64,000 bases of DNA from Edaphobacter modestus (lineage in GTDB: Bacteria; Acidobacteriota; Terriglobia; Terriglobales; Acidobacteriaceae): positions 5,394,001 to 5,458,000 of the forward strand of contig NZ_SHKW01000001.1 of assembly GCF_004217555.1 (NCBI RefSeq), written 5' to 3'. Position numbers and translations under genes: made by a program. Positions within the stretch are counted from its first letter, which is position 1, and each line of letters opens with the position of its first letter. This document shows, one piece after another, positions 8,444-17,158 of this stretch. Below the pieces are notes generated by a model that was not told the origin of the DNA, did not search any database, and saw nothing but the letters and a program-made list of their open reading frames with translations.

Positions 8444-9397
8444 ATGGCGGAGCTAAGCGCGATCGTGGAGTGGGTGAAAGGCTCGACGAAAGAGGAGGCG
8501 CGGCCGAATGCCGAGATCACTCGCGTCTCGGCCATGGAGGATGCGGAGAGGGATGCTGCCGTCTTCGCGTTGGACGAGAATGCTCTGAAGACAGCCATCG
8601 CCTCGCGAGCTGGATTGATCCTTGCGAATAGCAGGCTGAATCATCCCGATCGTGCGGTTACGGACGAGCGGGTCGTCTGGGTGCGGGATGCACGCTATGG
8701 GTTCGCGGTTCTGGCGCAGAAGCTGGCTGAAGGTTCGTTCCGTGCGGAGATTCATTCTACGGCTATGGTGGGTGAGGAGGTCGAGATCGGGCCAGACACT
8801 TCGATTGGTCCCGGTGTGGTGCTTGGCGAGCGGGTGAAGATCGGGCGGGCATGCCGGATCGATGCTCGGGTCACCATTTATCCGGGGGCCGTGCTGGGCG
8901 ATGAAGTGATTGTGCAGTCCGGTGCAGTGCTGGGTTCAGCGGGTTTCGGTTATGCTGCCAGCCCCGAGACGGGAGAGTACGTGCTGTTTCCGCAACAGGG
9001 CCGCCTGGTGATTGAAGATCGCGTGGAGATTGGAGCGAACACGACGATCGACAGGGGCGCGCTTGGCGAGACCCGAATCGGCTACGGAACGAAGATCGAT
9101 AATCTTGTGCACATCGGCCATAACTGCAGGATTGGAAGAAATGTTGTTATCGCTGCGCAGACGGGCATCTCCGGTTCCAGCGTGGTGGAAGATGGTGCAG
9201 TTCTGGGCGGACAGGTTGGAATCGGAGAGCACGCGACGGTTGGCGCTGGAGTTATCCTCGGTGGGGGAGCGGGCGTGTTAAGCGGCAAAAAGATGCAGGG
9301 TGCGGGACGGGTGTTCTGGGGCAGGCCGGCGCGACCCCTGAAGGAGTACCTTCGTGATTTGGCGCGGTTGAGGCGTGGTGGCGATCCGCGAGCGTAG
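8444..9397 (+). CDS. lpxD: UDP-3-O-acylglucosamine N-acyltransferase
   Basis: 317 residues from ATG 8444, one base after the preceding stop; this start gives the normal LpxD N-terminus. LpxD adds the N-linked hydroxyacyl chain in the third step of lipid A synthesis. After a roughly 95-residue uridine-binding domain come left-handed beta-helix hexapeptide repeats (for example V-E-I-G-P-D-T-S-I-G-P-G). The catalytic histidine lies in D-N-L-V-H-I-G-H-N-C near residue 222. The C-terminal helix ends L-K-E-Y-L-R-D-L-A-R-L. Catalytic residues and length are normal. Confidence 0.95.
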   Translation: MAELSAIVEWVKGSTKEEARPNAEITRVSAMEDAERDAAVFALDENALKTAIASRAGLILANSRLNHPDRAVTDERVVWVRDARYGFAVLAQKLAEGSFRAEIHSTAMVGEEVEIGPDTSIGPGVVLGERVKIGRACRIDARVTIYPGAVLGDEVIVQSGAVLGSAGFGYAASPETGEYVLFPQQGRLVIEDRVEIGANTTIDRGALGETRIGYGTKIDNLVHIGHNCRIGRNVVIAAQTGISGSSVVEDGAVLGGQVGIGEHATVGAGVILGGGAGVLSGKKMQGAGRVFWGRPARPLKEYLRDLARLRRGGDPRA

Positions 9398-9411
9398 TTG
9401 GAAGGTGTGTC

Positions 9412-10050
9412 ATGGCAGTGGTCGTGGTAGGTGGACACTCACGAAACATCGGTAAGACCAGCGTCATGGAGGGGCTGATTCGTGGGATGCCGTGGATGCA
9501 TTGGACGGCCTTCAAGGTGACGCAGTTCGGCCACGGAATGTGCTCGGCCAATGGGGAGCCTTGCGATTGCGAGACAGCCGAACATGCAGTTGCGGTGAGT
9601 GAGGAAAGAGATGCGTCGACCGGGACGGACTCGTCACGATACCTGGCCGCGGGAGCAGTCCGATCGCTGTGGGTAAGAACGAGAATGGGCGATCTTGCAG
9701 AGGCGATGCCACGTATCCGCAAAGAGCTTGAGAAAGCTGAAAACGCCGTCATCGAGTCCAACAGCATCCTGAGGTTTCTGCGGCCAGACCTTTACTTGAG
9801 TGTTCTGGACCCGGAGGTAGACGATTTCAAGGACTCGGCTCGTCTTTACCTTGATCGAGCGGATGCGGTTCTTATTCCTGACGGAGCGCTGGGCCGTCCA
9901 GCGTGGAAGGGAATTTCGCTGAAGTTGATTCAAGGGACTCCGGTGCTGGCCATGCGGCCGCCGGAGTATGTCACCGCTGAGATGTTGGAATTTGTTCAAC
10001 GACAACTTCAGTCCTCGCTCAATCGACGTAAAAAACTTCAATCGATTTAA
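9412..10050 (+). CDS. P-loop protein of unknown function (MobB-like Walker A)
   Basis: 212 residues, 14 bases after lpxD, so probably in the same operon. It begins with a strand and P-loop (V-V-V-G-G-H-S-R-N-I-G-K-T-S) that recalls MobB/BioD-type NTPases. A cysteine cluster (M-C-S-A-N-G-E-P-C-D-C) follows near residues 43-53. A later E-S-N-S-I-L-R-F-L-R-P-D-L segment resembles the switch region of that group. I do not recognise a named function. Its place after two lipid A genes could mean a link to envelope synthesis, but molybdopterin-dinucleotide chemistry is equally possible. Confidence 0.7.
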   Translation: MAVVVVGGHSRNIGKTSVMEGLIRGMPWMHWTAFKVTQFGHGMCSANGEPCDCETAEHAVAVSEERDASTGTDSSRYLAAGAVRSLWVRTRMGDLAEAMPRIRKELEKAENAVIESNSILRFLRPDLYLSVLDPEVDDFKDSARLYLDRADAVLIPDGALGRPAWKGISLKLIQGTPVLAMRPPEYVTAEMLEFVQRQLQSSLNRRKKLQSI

Positions 10051-10229
10051 AAAACGGTGCTTGGGATTTATGCCCGTTGGGGTTTATGCTTCTGCCTTCA
10101 GTGAGTTGCTAGAAAGATTCCTCTGTAACAAAAATAGCCCAGGTTGAACAGTGAACTGGGTCGTATACGCGTAAGTGCCGATTTGTGAAGCGATGGCGAG
10201 GGTCCTGCTACGGTTCGGGGGCGGGCGCA

Positions 10230-11459
10230 ATGGATACGGCGACACTGGTTCTGGCGAACGTTTTGTTATTCGCGTTATGCGCGGCTGTCATGTTAGTGAA
10301 TGCCCGAATGGTGGGCGGCATGCGCGGCGCCGTATGGTTCGCTGGTGCAAATCTATGCCGCGGAACCTCGATGCTTGTGGCAGGGATGAGCTGGCTGCAT
10401 CTGGAATCAGCCCGATTCGGAGAGGCTATCAGTGGCATCCTTGCCATGGCGGGGGTCCTGCTGCTTCATCAAAGCTTCGCGGAATTACTGGAGCGGAAAG
10501 CCATCCTGCGCGTGGTCCAGTTTGGCCTCACGGGAATTGTAACGCTCGCCCTCATCTACTTCATGGTGTTTCCAACGCAGTCACAGCTTCCAGGAGCCAT
10601 GCTGTGCGCAACGTTGGGAGTGTTGCATGCGCTGGTGGCGGTTCTGGTCTTCCGTTTCTCGGATGAAGAAGTCGGTCCCGTAGGCTGGCTGACGAGTCTT
10701 GCGCTTGCAGGTTACGCGCTGATCCTCTTTGTGCGGGCTGTGGCGCGCGCCGATCTTAGCTGGTCGGGATATGTCGCCGAATGGGCACGTGCCGCCCCTG
10801 GATGGCTGATGGCATGCCTGATTACCAGCGCCGCCACGGCTTTCGGTTTCATGTCGCTCTCTACGGCAAAGCTGCGGGTGGAATTGTTGTGGAGGGCGCA
10901 GGTGGATGAACTGACGGGACTGCTGAACCGCTGGGCGTTGAAGCGGACCGCTTTGCGTGAGATTCAGAACTGTCGACGCTCGAATAGTTCGATGGCAGTG
11001 GTGATGATGGATCTCGACGGGCTGAAGATTGTCAACGATAGCAAGGGACACAGCTGCGGGGACGTGGTGCTGCAGGCCGTGGCAGGCGTGCTGCAGGAGA
11101 CCGTGAGGGCCGGTGATTCGGTGGCGAGGATGGGAGGCGACGAGTTTTGCGTCCTGCTGCCGAAGAGCTCTCTCGAGGAGGCGATGATGGTAGCCGAACG
11201 GCTGAAGGAGGAGATCAGCGATCTTGTGATCCGATTTCGGGGTGACGTGGTCCAGACCAGCGCCAGCCTGGGAGTAGCTTCGTCCGATATCTCCGGCCTG
11301 CAGTGGCAAAGCCTGATCGATGACAGTGACGCCGCCTTGTATCACGCGAAACGCAAAGGGAAGAACAAGGTTATCGCGGCGGCTCCCGCCTGGATGCCGG
11401 AGATGATCCAGGAGAGATTTGCCGGAGAGCAAGACAAGGGATACTCCGATTCCATCTAG
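10230..11459 (+). CDS. Membrane-anchored diguanylate cyclase (GGDEF)
   Basis: 409 residues from ATG 10230, which starts just before the first hydrophobic segment; a GTG at 10185 is in frame but adds a poor N-terminus. About six or seven membrane helices span residues 5-215. A GGDEF domain follows, with intact catalytic motif M-G-G-D-E-F near 303 and the product-inhibition I-site R-A-G-D five residues before it. It should make cyclic di-GMP and be feedback controlled. There is no EAL domain. The membrane part is an unclassified sensor. It is transcribed alone. Confidence 0.92.
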   Translation: MDTATLVLANVLLFALCAAVMLVNARMVGGMRGAVWFAGANLCRGTSMLVAGMSWLHLESARFGEAISGILAMAGVLLLHQSFAELLERKAILRVVQFGLTGIVTLALIYFMVFPTQSQLPGAMLCATLGVLHALVAVLVFRFSDEEVGPVGWLTSLALAGYALILFVRAVARADLSWSGYVAEWARAAPGWLMACLITSAATAFGFMSLSTAKLRVELLWRAQVDELTGLLNRWALKRTALREIQNCRRSNSSMAVVMMDLDGLKIVNDSKGHSCGDVVLQAVAGVLQETVRAGDSVARMGGDEFCVLLPKSSLEEAMMVAERLKEEISDLVIRFRGDVVQTSASLGVASSDISGLQWQSLIDDSDAALYHAKRKGKNKVIAAAPAWMPEMIQERFAGEQDKGYSDSI

Positions 11460-11478
11460 GCAACGCGCAGAGAACCCC

Positions 11479-12195
11479 TTAGATCGACTGGACGGGAAGC
11501 AGCATCAGGTCGTCGACCAGACCGACTTCTTTCTGCACGAAGGGCTCAGCGTAGCGGACACCTGCGAGCAGGCCATAGTGCCGCGCGCTCGAGAAGGTGC
11601 GCTCGCGGATGTCGTCTTCGGGGACGAAGAGTCCCCCGCCCGCTGGCTGGTTCGCATACTGAGAACGGTAGGCGAGAAGCGACTGCAGGCGTTGCTCGAC
11701 GTACGGCGTGATATCGACGACGAAGGATGGACGTACATCGGCATAGAGGGAGGCGTAGAGAATCTTGTACGGGCGATGCGGAGGGAGGGTGCTCCCGGGG
11801 ATCGCAAGCTTGCTCAGGCCGCTGGCGAAGCAGGCCTCATAGCCGAGCGTGGCAGTCGTATAGTGATCCGGATGGCGGCCCTGCCAGTAGGGGAGAATAA
11901 CAACGCGCGGGCGAAGCCGCCGGAGGACCCCGGCGATCTTGATTCGGTTGGACTGCGTGTTCTCGACGTTGCCGTCCGGAAGATCGAGGGCCTCGCGATG
12001 CTCTACCTTCAGAATCCTCGCGGCGGCTTCGGCCTCGGCTTGACGTTCCTGCGCCGTGCCCCGCGTGCCTGACTCCCCTTGAGTCAGGTCGAGGATGCCG
12101 GTCTTCCAGCCCTTGTCGTGCATCGCCAGCAAGGTGCCGCCGCACGTCTGTTCCACGTCGTCACGGTGCGCGGCAATGGCGAGAATATCGAGCAT
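11479..12195 (-). CDS. bshB1: PIG-L family deacetylase, BshB1-like
   Basis: 238 residues. The metal-binding motif appears as A-H-R-D-D-V-E at 8-14, where the family usually has A-H-P-D-D. The second motif G-R-H-P-D-H-Y is near 107-113. The sequence pattern (T-Q-G-E-S-G-T-R-G near 38, then P-D-G-N) matches bacillithiol biosynthesis deacetylase 1, which removes acetate from GlcNAc-malate. That implies this organism makes bacillithiol, but bshA and bshC are not in the window. Other LmbE-like N-deacetylases are the main alternative. The 3' end is 20 bases from the end of the convergent diguanylate cyclase gene. Confidence 0.82.
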   Translation of the reverse strand: MLDILAIAAHRDDVEQTCGGTLLAMHDKGWKTGILDLTQGESGTRGTAQERQAEAEAAARILKVEHREALDLPDGNVENTQSNRIKIAGVLRRLRPRVVILPYWQGRHPDHYTTATLGYEACFASGLSKLAIPGSTLPPHRPYKILYASLYADVRPSFVVDITPYVEQRLQSLLAYRSQYANQPAGGGLFVPEDDIRERTFSSARHYGLLAGVRYAEPFVQKEVGLVDDLMLLPVQSI

Positions 12196-12215
12196 AGAAA
12201 ATTGGAAGAAACGAT

Positions 12216-12243
12216 TGTGGGAGATCGAAGACGATCTCCCACA
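12216..12243 (-). terminator. Terminator of beta-propeller lipoprotein gene
   Basis: A perfect 12-bp stem (12216-12227 with 12232-12243) with a 4-base loop lies 31 bases after the stop of the minus-strand lipoprotein gene. On that strand it is followed by a T-rich stretch. It also separates that gene from bshB1. Confidence 0.75.
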
Positions 12244-12274
12244 GAGCTACCCTTGCAGTCTTGTTCCCGGTGAG

Positions 12275-13738
12275 CTAATTGGCCGCATTGGTTGCCGCAT
12301 CCATGAAGGCGACATCCAGCGCGGTGCCCTGGACCGTGATCTGGGAGTTGTTGATCTCCGAGCCGTCAGCGGTGTTGAATGCGTGAACCTGCCCGCCGTA
12401 GGCGGTGTACATCTTGTTCCAGCCCTGTACCCAGCACAGTCCCGTGAGGTCACCATAGTAAAACTGGTTCTCGTTGGCGTTCGGGTACGGCACGCTGGAG
12501 GTAGGATCAGCGGGGTTGACGTTGGGCACCACCATGGTGCTCTTGGCGCCGATGTCATAACGGGTCAGGCAGTTGTAATTCTGGTTGAGCTTGGCCCGCT
12601 CCCCGGTAGCGCAACCCTGCGAGCCAATCCAGAGCGTGTTGTTGTCTCCGAAGAGCATTTTGGTGTGATTTCCGTCCGAGATGGAGTATTGCCCCGTGAT
12701 CGTGTTCGAAGACAGATCCATCGTAGAGAGAAAGCCGGCGAAGAGCCCGTCGGGCTGCAGTTGCTGGCCGGAAATATAGAGCGTCGTTCCGTCGGAAAGG
12801 ACGGCGGTCGCGCCTCCCGGCACGGGAACGCTTCCTGTAACCGGCGATGGATATGGCGTGGAGGTGGGGTAGCTGTCGACGCGCAGATTGCCCTGCGGCA
12901 TCATGGTGATGCTCGAAGTGGTGCCGCCACACTCGGGACCGCAGTTCAACACATAGGCGGTTGTGCCATCGAGCGAAAAGTACGCTCCCACGGGACGATC
13001 GAGACTCGGGCTGGTGGAGCTGTCGGGAACCGGGAGAGCGCACCAGACCGGTACGTTATAGGGCTGGCAATCGGCCGCGCCAGGAATGAAGCCCTGATTC
13101 TGGTTCAACCGCACTAGGCGATACAACGTATTCGAATTGCGGACCATCGCCAGTATGACCGAATCGCCCGAATTGGCGGCCACGCGGTACACATTCGGAA
13201 GATTCAGATAGTAGGTCTGTCCGTTTGTGTTGTCGATCACAGTAAGAACACCGAGAGAAGAGACCGCGGCGTACACGTGGCTGAAGCTGACCGGAACCGC
13301 GATGGAATCAGCCTTTCCCGGCAGTGCGCCACCCGAGCCCGCCACTGCTTCCGTGCTGTAATTGACCTTGGTGAGGCTTCCATCGGAGTTTGAGTAGACG
13401 TAGCCGATCACCTGTTCCGGGAAGTTGAAGATCATGTTCGGATACCCGGATGAATAACCCGAGATCGGGAAGGTCGAGTTCGGGTTGAAGATGCTGTTGC
13501 GGATATCGCGGTTCGCGTCCAGCATCTGCAGGGCACCCTGGGTGCCATTGACCGTGAGGCTGACCAGAACCCGTGTGGCGAGCTTGCTGGGCGGAACCGG
13601 CCGGTTGGCAAACGGATATTGCGGAAACTTGTAATACCGCGTTCCGCAGGACGATAGGCCGAGAGTAACGATCGCGATGACAAGGCCGCAGAAGAACTGG
13701 GCGCAGAACGAATGGGAAAGGGAACTTCTGATCTTCAA
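12275..13738 (-). CDS. Predicted lipoprotein with beta-propeller-like repeats
   Basis: About 487 residues from a TTG at 13738 that has GGAG ten bases upstream; a GTG at 13786 would add 16 residues ahead of the signal peptide. A hydrophobic stretch ends in the lipobox L-S-S-C near residue 31, so the product should be an outer-envelope lipoprotein. The rest is rich in Ser, Thr, Asn and Gly. It contains repeated strand motifs of the YncE/NHL beta-propeller kind (V-Y-A-A-V-S-S-L-G-V-L-T-V-I-D and G-T-T-L-Y-I-S-G). Function is unknown. It is monocistronic and divergent from the methionine gene. Confidence 0.75.
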   Translation of the reverse strand: MKIRSSLSHSFCAQFFCGLVIAIVTLGLSSCGTRYYKFPQYPFANRPVPPSKLATRVLVSLTVNGTQGALQMLDANRDIRNSIFNPNSTFPISGYSSGYPNMIFNFPEQVIGYVYSNSDGSLTKVNYSTEAVAGSGGALPGKADSIAVPVSFSHVYAAVSSLGVLTVIDNTNGQTYYLNLPNVYRVAANSGDSVILAMVRNSNTLYRLVRLNQNQGFIPGAADCQPYNVPVWCALPVPDSSTSPSLDRPVGAYFSLDGTTAYVLNCGPECGGTTSSITMMPQGNLRVDSYPTSTPYPSPVTGSVPVPGGATAVLSDGTTLYISGQQLQPDGLFAGFLSTMDLSSNTITGQYSISDGNHTKMLFGDNNTLWIGSQGCATGERAKLNQNYNCLTRYDIGAKSTMVVPNVNPADPTSSVPYPNANENQFYYGDLTGLCWVQGWNKMYTAYGGQVHAFNTADGSEINNSQITVQGTALDVAFMDAATNAAN

Positions 13739-13885
13739 CGGTGACTGACTCCGAACTGCGCTGCAAGTGTGGGGGTGGGCGGCCACGACTCTACGGCAAA
13801 GTATAACAAAGCGAAGCGGTCCGGCGCCGATGCGTCAAGATTTGGAGCGCTTTGCTGTATGGCTTAAGATAAATCGGATAGGCCG

Positions 13886-15817
13886 GTGACCAGAATGGAT
13901 CGGAAGACAGAGGGTGCGAGCGAAGGCTCGGCAGCAGTAAAGCGTTTGTTTAAAGGTGTGCCGGTGCTCTGTGACGGAGCAATGGGCACCATGCTTTACG
14001 CGCGTGGGGTGTTTATCAATCGGTGCTACGACGAGTTAAATCTCTCGCAGCCCGAACTGGTACGGGAAGTCCATATCGAATATCTGCAAGCGGGCGCCGA
14101 AGTCATTGAGACCAATACCTTCGGCGCCAACGCCTTTCGCCTGGAACATTTCGGGATTCGCGACAAGGTTCGCGAGATCAACATGGCCGGCGCACGACTG
14201 GCTCGTGAAGCGGTCAACCAGATCCGCGACAAGCAGGCGGCGGAGGCCTTCGTGGCTGGAGCGATCGGTCCTCTCGGAATCCGACTGGAGCCGCTTGGCA
14301 AGGTAGGCCTCGATGAAGCACGAGAGGCGTTTTCCGAACAGATCGCCGCGTTGACCGAAGGCGGCCCGGGCGTGGGGGTAGACCTGCTGTCGATCGAAAC
14401 CATGACCTCGCTGACCGAGGCGGAGCAGGCAGTCGCTGCCGCCCGTGCCGTCGCTCCCGGCGTTCCTGTCATTGTCATGGTCACGGTGGACGAAGAGGGC
14501 AATTGTCTCGACGGAACCTCGGCCGAGATGGCTGCACGTCGACTGAGCGACACCGGCGCTGACGCCATAGGATGCAACTGCAGCGCCGGGCCTGCCACGG
14601 TGCTGAGTGTGATTGAGCGGATGCGGCCCTTGACGGAACTGCCTTTGGTCGCTATGCCGAACGCAGGAATTCCTCGCGCGGTCGAGGGCCGAACGATTTA
14701 TCTGACCTCGCCGGAGTACATGGCAAGCTTCACGCGCAAGCTGGTGAAGGCCGGAGCTTCGCTGGTTGGAGGCTGCTGCGGAACCACGCCCAGCTACACC
14801 CGCGCGATGCGAGGCGCACTGCGCGCTCTCGATGCCATGGAGAGCGGAGCTGAAGTGATGGAGCGTCGCGTCGAGGCACCGACGACCCCTAAGATATCGC
14901 CACCGCCTTTAGCCCAGCGGTCGAAGGTCGGCGCCATGGTGGCGGCCGGTGAGTTCGTGTCGATGGTCGAGATTGTTCCGCCGAAGGGAATCAACTGCTC
15001 GAAGGAGATTGACGGTGCGGCCCAGATGCACAAGCTTGGCGTCGATGCGATCAACGTGCCGGACTCGCCCCGTGCGAGCGCTCGAATGAGCGCACAGAGT
15101 CTCTGTGTCCAGATTCAGCAGCACGTTGGCATCGAGACGATCCTGCACTACACCTGCCGTGATCGCAATGTATTGAGCATTCAGAGCGATCTTCTGGGAG
15201 CTTCGTCGATCGGTCTCAAAAATATTCTCTGTCTTACGGGTGATCCTCCGAAACTCGGCAACTATCCCGACGCGACGGCGGTCTTTGACGTCGATGCGAT
15301 CGGCCTGGTGAACATCGTCCGCAATCTGAACTGCGGGCTGGATATCGGGAAGAACTCGATTGGAGAGTCGACGGGCTTCACCATCTCGGTCGCGGCGAAT
15401 CCTGGCGTGCCGGATATCGACCAGGAGGTTCGGCGCTTCGCTTATAAGGTTGAGGCCGGGGCGGAGTTTGCGATCACGCAGCCGGTCTTTGACCTGCGTG
15501 TGCTCGAAGAGTTCCTGCGTCGCATTGAGAGTTTCCGCATCCCGATCATCGCCGGCATCTGGCCGCTGACGAGCCTCAGAAATGCTGAGTTCATGAAGAA
15601 CGATCTGCGTCTCGCTGTGCCAGATGGGGTGATGACGAGGATGGCGCAGGCAGGCTCTCCCGAAGCCGCACGCGCCGAGGGTGTTCGCATTGCCCAGGAG
15701 ATGCTGGCCGAGGCAAGACCGATGGTACAGGGAGTCCAGGTCAGCGCTCCGTTCGGGAAGGATAAGTATGTGGCAGCGGCGCAGGTGCTAGGGCTTACGG
15801 AAGGCGTAGGTGTGTAG
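13886..15817 (+). CDS. Homocysteine S-methyltransferase / methylenetetrahydrofolate reductase fusion
   Basis: 643 residues from GTG 13886 (an ATG at 13895 is in frame). Residues 20-310 are a homocysteine methyltransferase domain. It has D-G-A-M-G-T near 33, the first zinc cysteine in G-C-N-C-S-A-G near 233, and the C-C pair in G-G-C-C-G-T near 300. Residues 350-640 are a MTHFR (MetF) TIM barrel with V-E-I-V-P-P-K-G and L-C-L-T-G-D-P-P. The same fusion is known as YitJ in Bacillus. It links one-carbon reduction to methionine synthesis. Without cobalamin and activation domains it resembles the front of MetH. xseB follows with no gap. I saw no riboswitch in the 100-base leader. Confidence 0.92.
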   Translation: MTRMDRKTEGASEGSAAVKRLFKGVPVLCDGAMGTMLYARGVFINRCYDELNLSQPELVREVHIEYLQAGAEVIETNTFGANAFRLEHFGIRDKVREINMAGARLAREAVNQIRDKQAAEAFVAGAIGPLGIRLEPLGKVGLDEAREAFSEQIAALTEGGPGVGVDLLSIETMTSLTEAEQAVAAARAVAPGVPVIVMVTVDEEGNCLDGTSAEMAARRLSDTGADAIGCNCSAGPATVLSVIERMRPLTELPLVAMPNAGIPRAVEGRTIYLTSPEYMASFTRKLVKAGASLVGGCCGTTPSYTRAMRGALRALDAMESGAEVMERRVEAPTTPKISPPPLAQRSKVGAMVAAGEFVSMVEIVPPKGINCSKEIDGAAQMHKLGVDAINVPDSPRASARMSAQSLCVQIQQHVGIETILHYTCRDRNVLSIQSDLLGASSIGLKNILCLTGDPPKLGNYPDATAVFDVDAIGLVNIVRNLNCGLDIGKNSIGESTGFTISVAANPGVPDIDQEVRRFAYKVEAGAEFAITQPVFDLRVLEEFLRRIESFRIPIIAGIWPLTSLRNAEFMKNDLRLAVPDGVMTRMAQAGSPEAARAEGVRIAQEMLAEARPMVQGVQVSAPFGKDKYVAAAQVLGLTEGVGV

Positions 15818-16084
15818 ATGGCGGATTTCGAACGCAAGCTGACAGACCTGGAGGCGATCGTAGAGCGGTTGGAGCAGGGTGATCTCTCGCTCGAGGAGTC
15901 CGTGCGGCTGTTTGAAGAGGGAATGAAGCTATCGGAGAGCTGCAAGCAGGAACTTGAGTCTGCCGAGGGCAGGATTCAGGTTCTGATGACAGAGGGAGGC
16001 GGCAAACTCAAAGCTCGCGATCTTGAGGTGGAGACCGAAATCGACGAAGAAGCTGATTTGGATCAGACAGACGACGAAGAATAA
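15818..16084 (+). CDS. xseB: Exodeoxyribonuclease VII small subunit
   Basis: 88 residues, starting on the base after the preceding stop codon. The core F-E-R-K-L-T-D-L-E-A-I-V-E-R-L-E-Q-G and S-L-E-E-S-V-R-L-F-E-E-G-M-K-L forms the two-helix XseB fold that clamps the large subunit XseA. The C-terminus is extended by about 20 residues and is very acidic (E-E-A-D-L-D-Q-T-D-D-E-E). xseA is not adjacent. The function is DNA repair, and the coupling to a methionine gene looks like genome compaction, not shared function. Confidence 0.93.
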   Translation: MADFERKLTDLEAIVERLEQGDLSLEESVRLFEEGMKLSESCKQELESAEGRIQVLMTEGGGKLKARDLEVETEIDEEADLDQTDDEE

Positions 16085-16107
16085 TATGTGTCGCGATGTT
16101 GCCGAGT

Positions 16108-17142
16108 TTACTGAGGCTGAGAGCTTCCATCGGAGCCACTGAGCCAATAGCTTGTTCTGGCTGAGATGGTGAGTTCGGGATGACTCGGAAGGCGGACCTG
16201 GATCGGGTGCAGGCCAGGTTCAGCCGAAGTCGGTGTAAAGCTGAGCGTGTAACGGTTGCGCATGTGGCTGCTTAGAGTGGACAGTCCATCGTCGAGTTGA
16301 TGCTGGTTGTCGAAACCAGCCGCTTCGCCTCCTGAAAGCGAAGCCATCTCGGCGGCAACGTTTTTTCTCATCGCACCCAGAATCATTCCCAGCGGCTCGC
16401 CCAGATCGAAGTAGGCTACATAACTTCCATTTCCAACTGTAACGGGTGGATGGGAATGGCCGCCTTCCCTCAACGAATCCTTTAGCTTTGTCTTTTGCGG
16501 AGAGAAGGTTAGGGTGTAGATCGCAGTGTTGGTCTCACCTGAGAATTGCAGAATCTCCTTCGCGGTCGTCGTGCTTCCAATGTCCGTCGGTTGAGAGATC
16601 AGCAGTATTGCACGTCGGTTTGCTGCAGGCTGTTTCGCCAAAAGAGCGAGCGCGAATTTGAGGCTGTCCATAATCGCGGCTCCGCTGTCGCCCGGATCGG
16701 GGTGATTGATAGCGTCGGTCCATTGAGCGATGTCGGAGGTGAAGGGTGAGGCAGCCTCGGGCCTGCTGTCGAAGTTGACGATCGATACCTGGTTAGGCGC
16801 TGATCCGAGCATCGCGGCCAGCATGGTTTCGAGGTTGCGATACTTGTCGAACTCGTGGACGGCGGAGCCCCCAGTCTGCATCAGGACCACCAGAGAAAGG
16901 GGCTGGTGTGTCTCGTCATCCAGCCTGACCTTCTGCGGGACGCCTTTGTCGGTCAGCAGGAAGTCTTCCGCGTGAAGAGAGTAGACGATCTCGTTCGAAG
17001 GAGTCTGGACCAGAGTAGGGACGAGGACCAGTCTTGTGGTCGTCTGGAGGGTTGACGTGTCTAGTGTGCTCTGTGCAAACGAGCTTCCTGCAATTACAAG
17101 AAACAGGACGGCCGTCAGAGACCTGCACATCATGCGCTTCAT
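16108..17142 (-). CDS. Secreted VWFA-related protein with degenerate MIDAS
   Basis: 344 residues with a signal peptide ending S-F-A-Q near residue 24. It then shows the pattern of the acidobacterial VWFA-related family: a strand-rich region with D-F-L-L-T-D-K-G-V-P-Q-K-V followed by a von Willebrand A-like domain. The metal site D-x-S-x-S, expected after V-V-L-M, reads Q-T-G-G-S, so the first aspartate is missing. Metal-dependent ligand binding is therefore doubtful. Many paralogs usually exist in Acidobacteria and their roles are unknown. It stands 16 bases downstream of the polyprenyl synthase gene on the same strand and is probably co-transcribed. Confidence 0.82.
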   Translation of the reverse strand: MKRMMCRSLTAVLFLVIAGSSFAQSTLDTSTLQTTTRLVLVPTLVQTPSNEIVYSLHAEDFLLTDKGVPQKVRLDDETHQPLSLVVLMQTGGSAVHEFDKYRNLETMLAAMLGSAPNQVSIVNFDSRPEAASPFTSDIAQWTDAINHPDPGDSGAAIMDSLKFALALLAKQPAANRRAILLISQPTDIGSTTTAKEILQFSGETNTAIYTLTFSPQKTKLKDSLREGGHSHPPVTVGNGSYVAYFDLGEPLGMILGAMRKNVAAEMASLSGGEAAGFDNQHQLDDGLSTLSSHMRNRYTLSFTPTSAEPGLHPIQVRLPSHPELTISARTSYWLSGSDGSSQPQ

Positions 17143-17158
17143 TGTAGCTAGTTTTGGA

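Noticed and set aside
10051..10229. Cyclic di-GMP riboswitch before the GGDEF gene
   Set aside because: A CCCAG/CTGGG hairpin is present, but the conserved GEMM loops are not.
13739..13885. SAM or cobalamin riboswitch before the methionine gene
   Set aside because: The gap is short and I see neither the conserved B12-box nor SAM-type paired elements.
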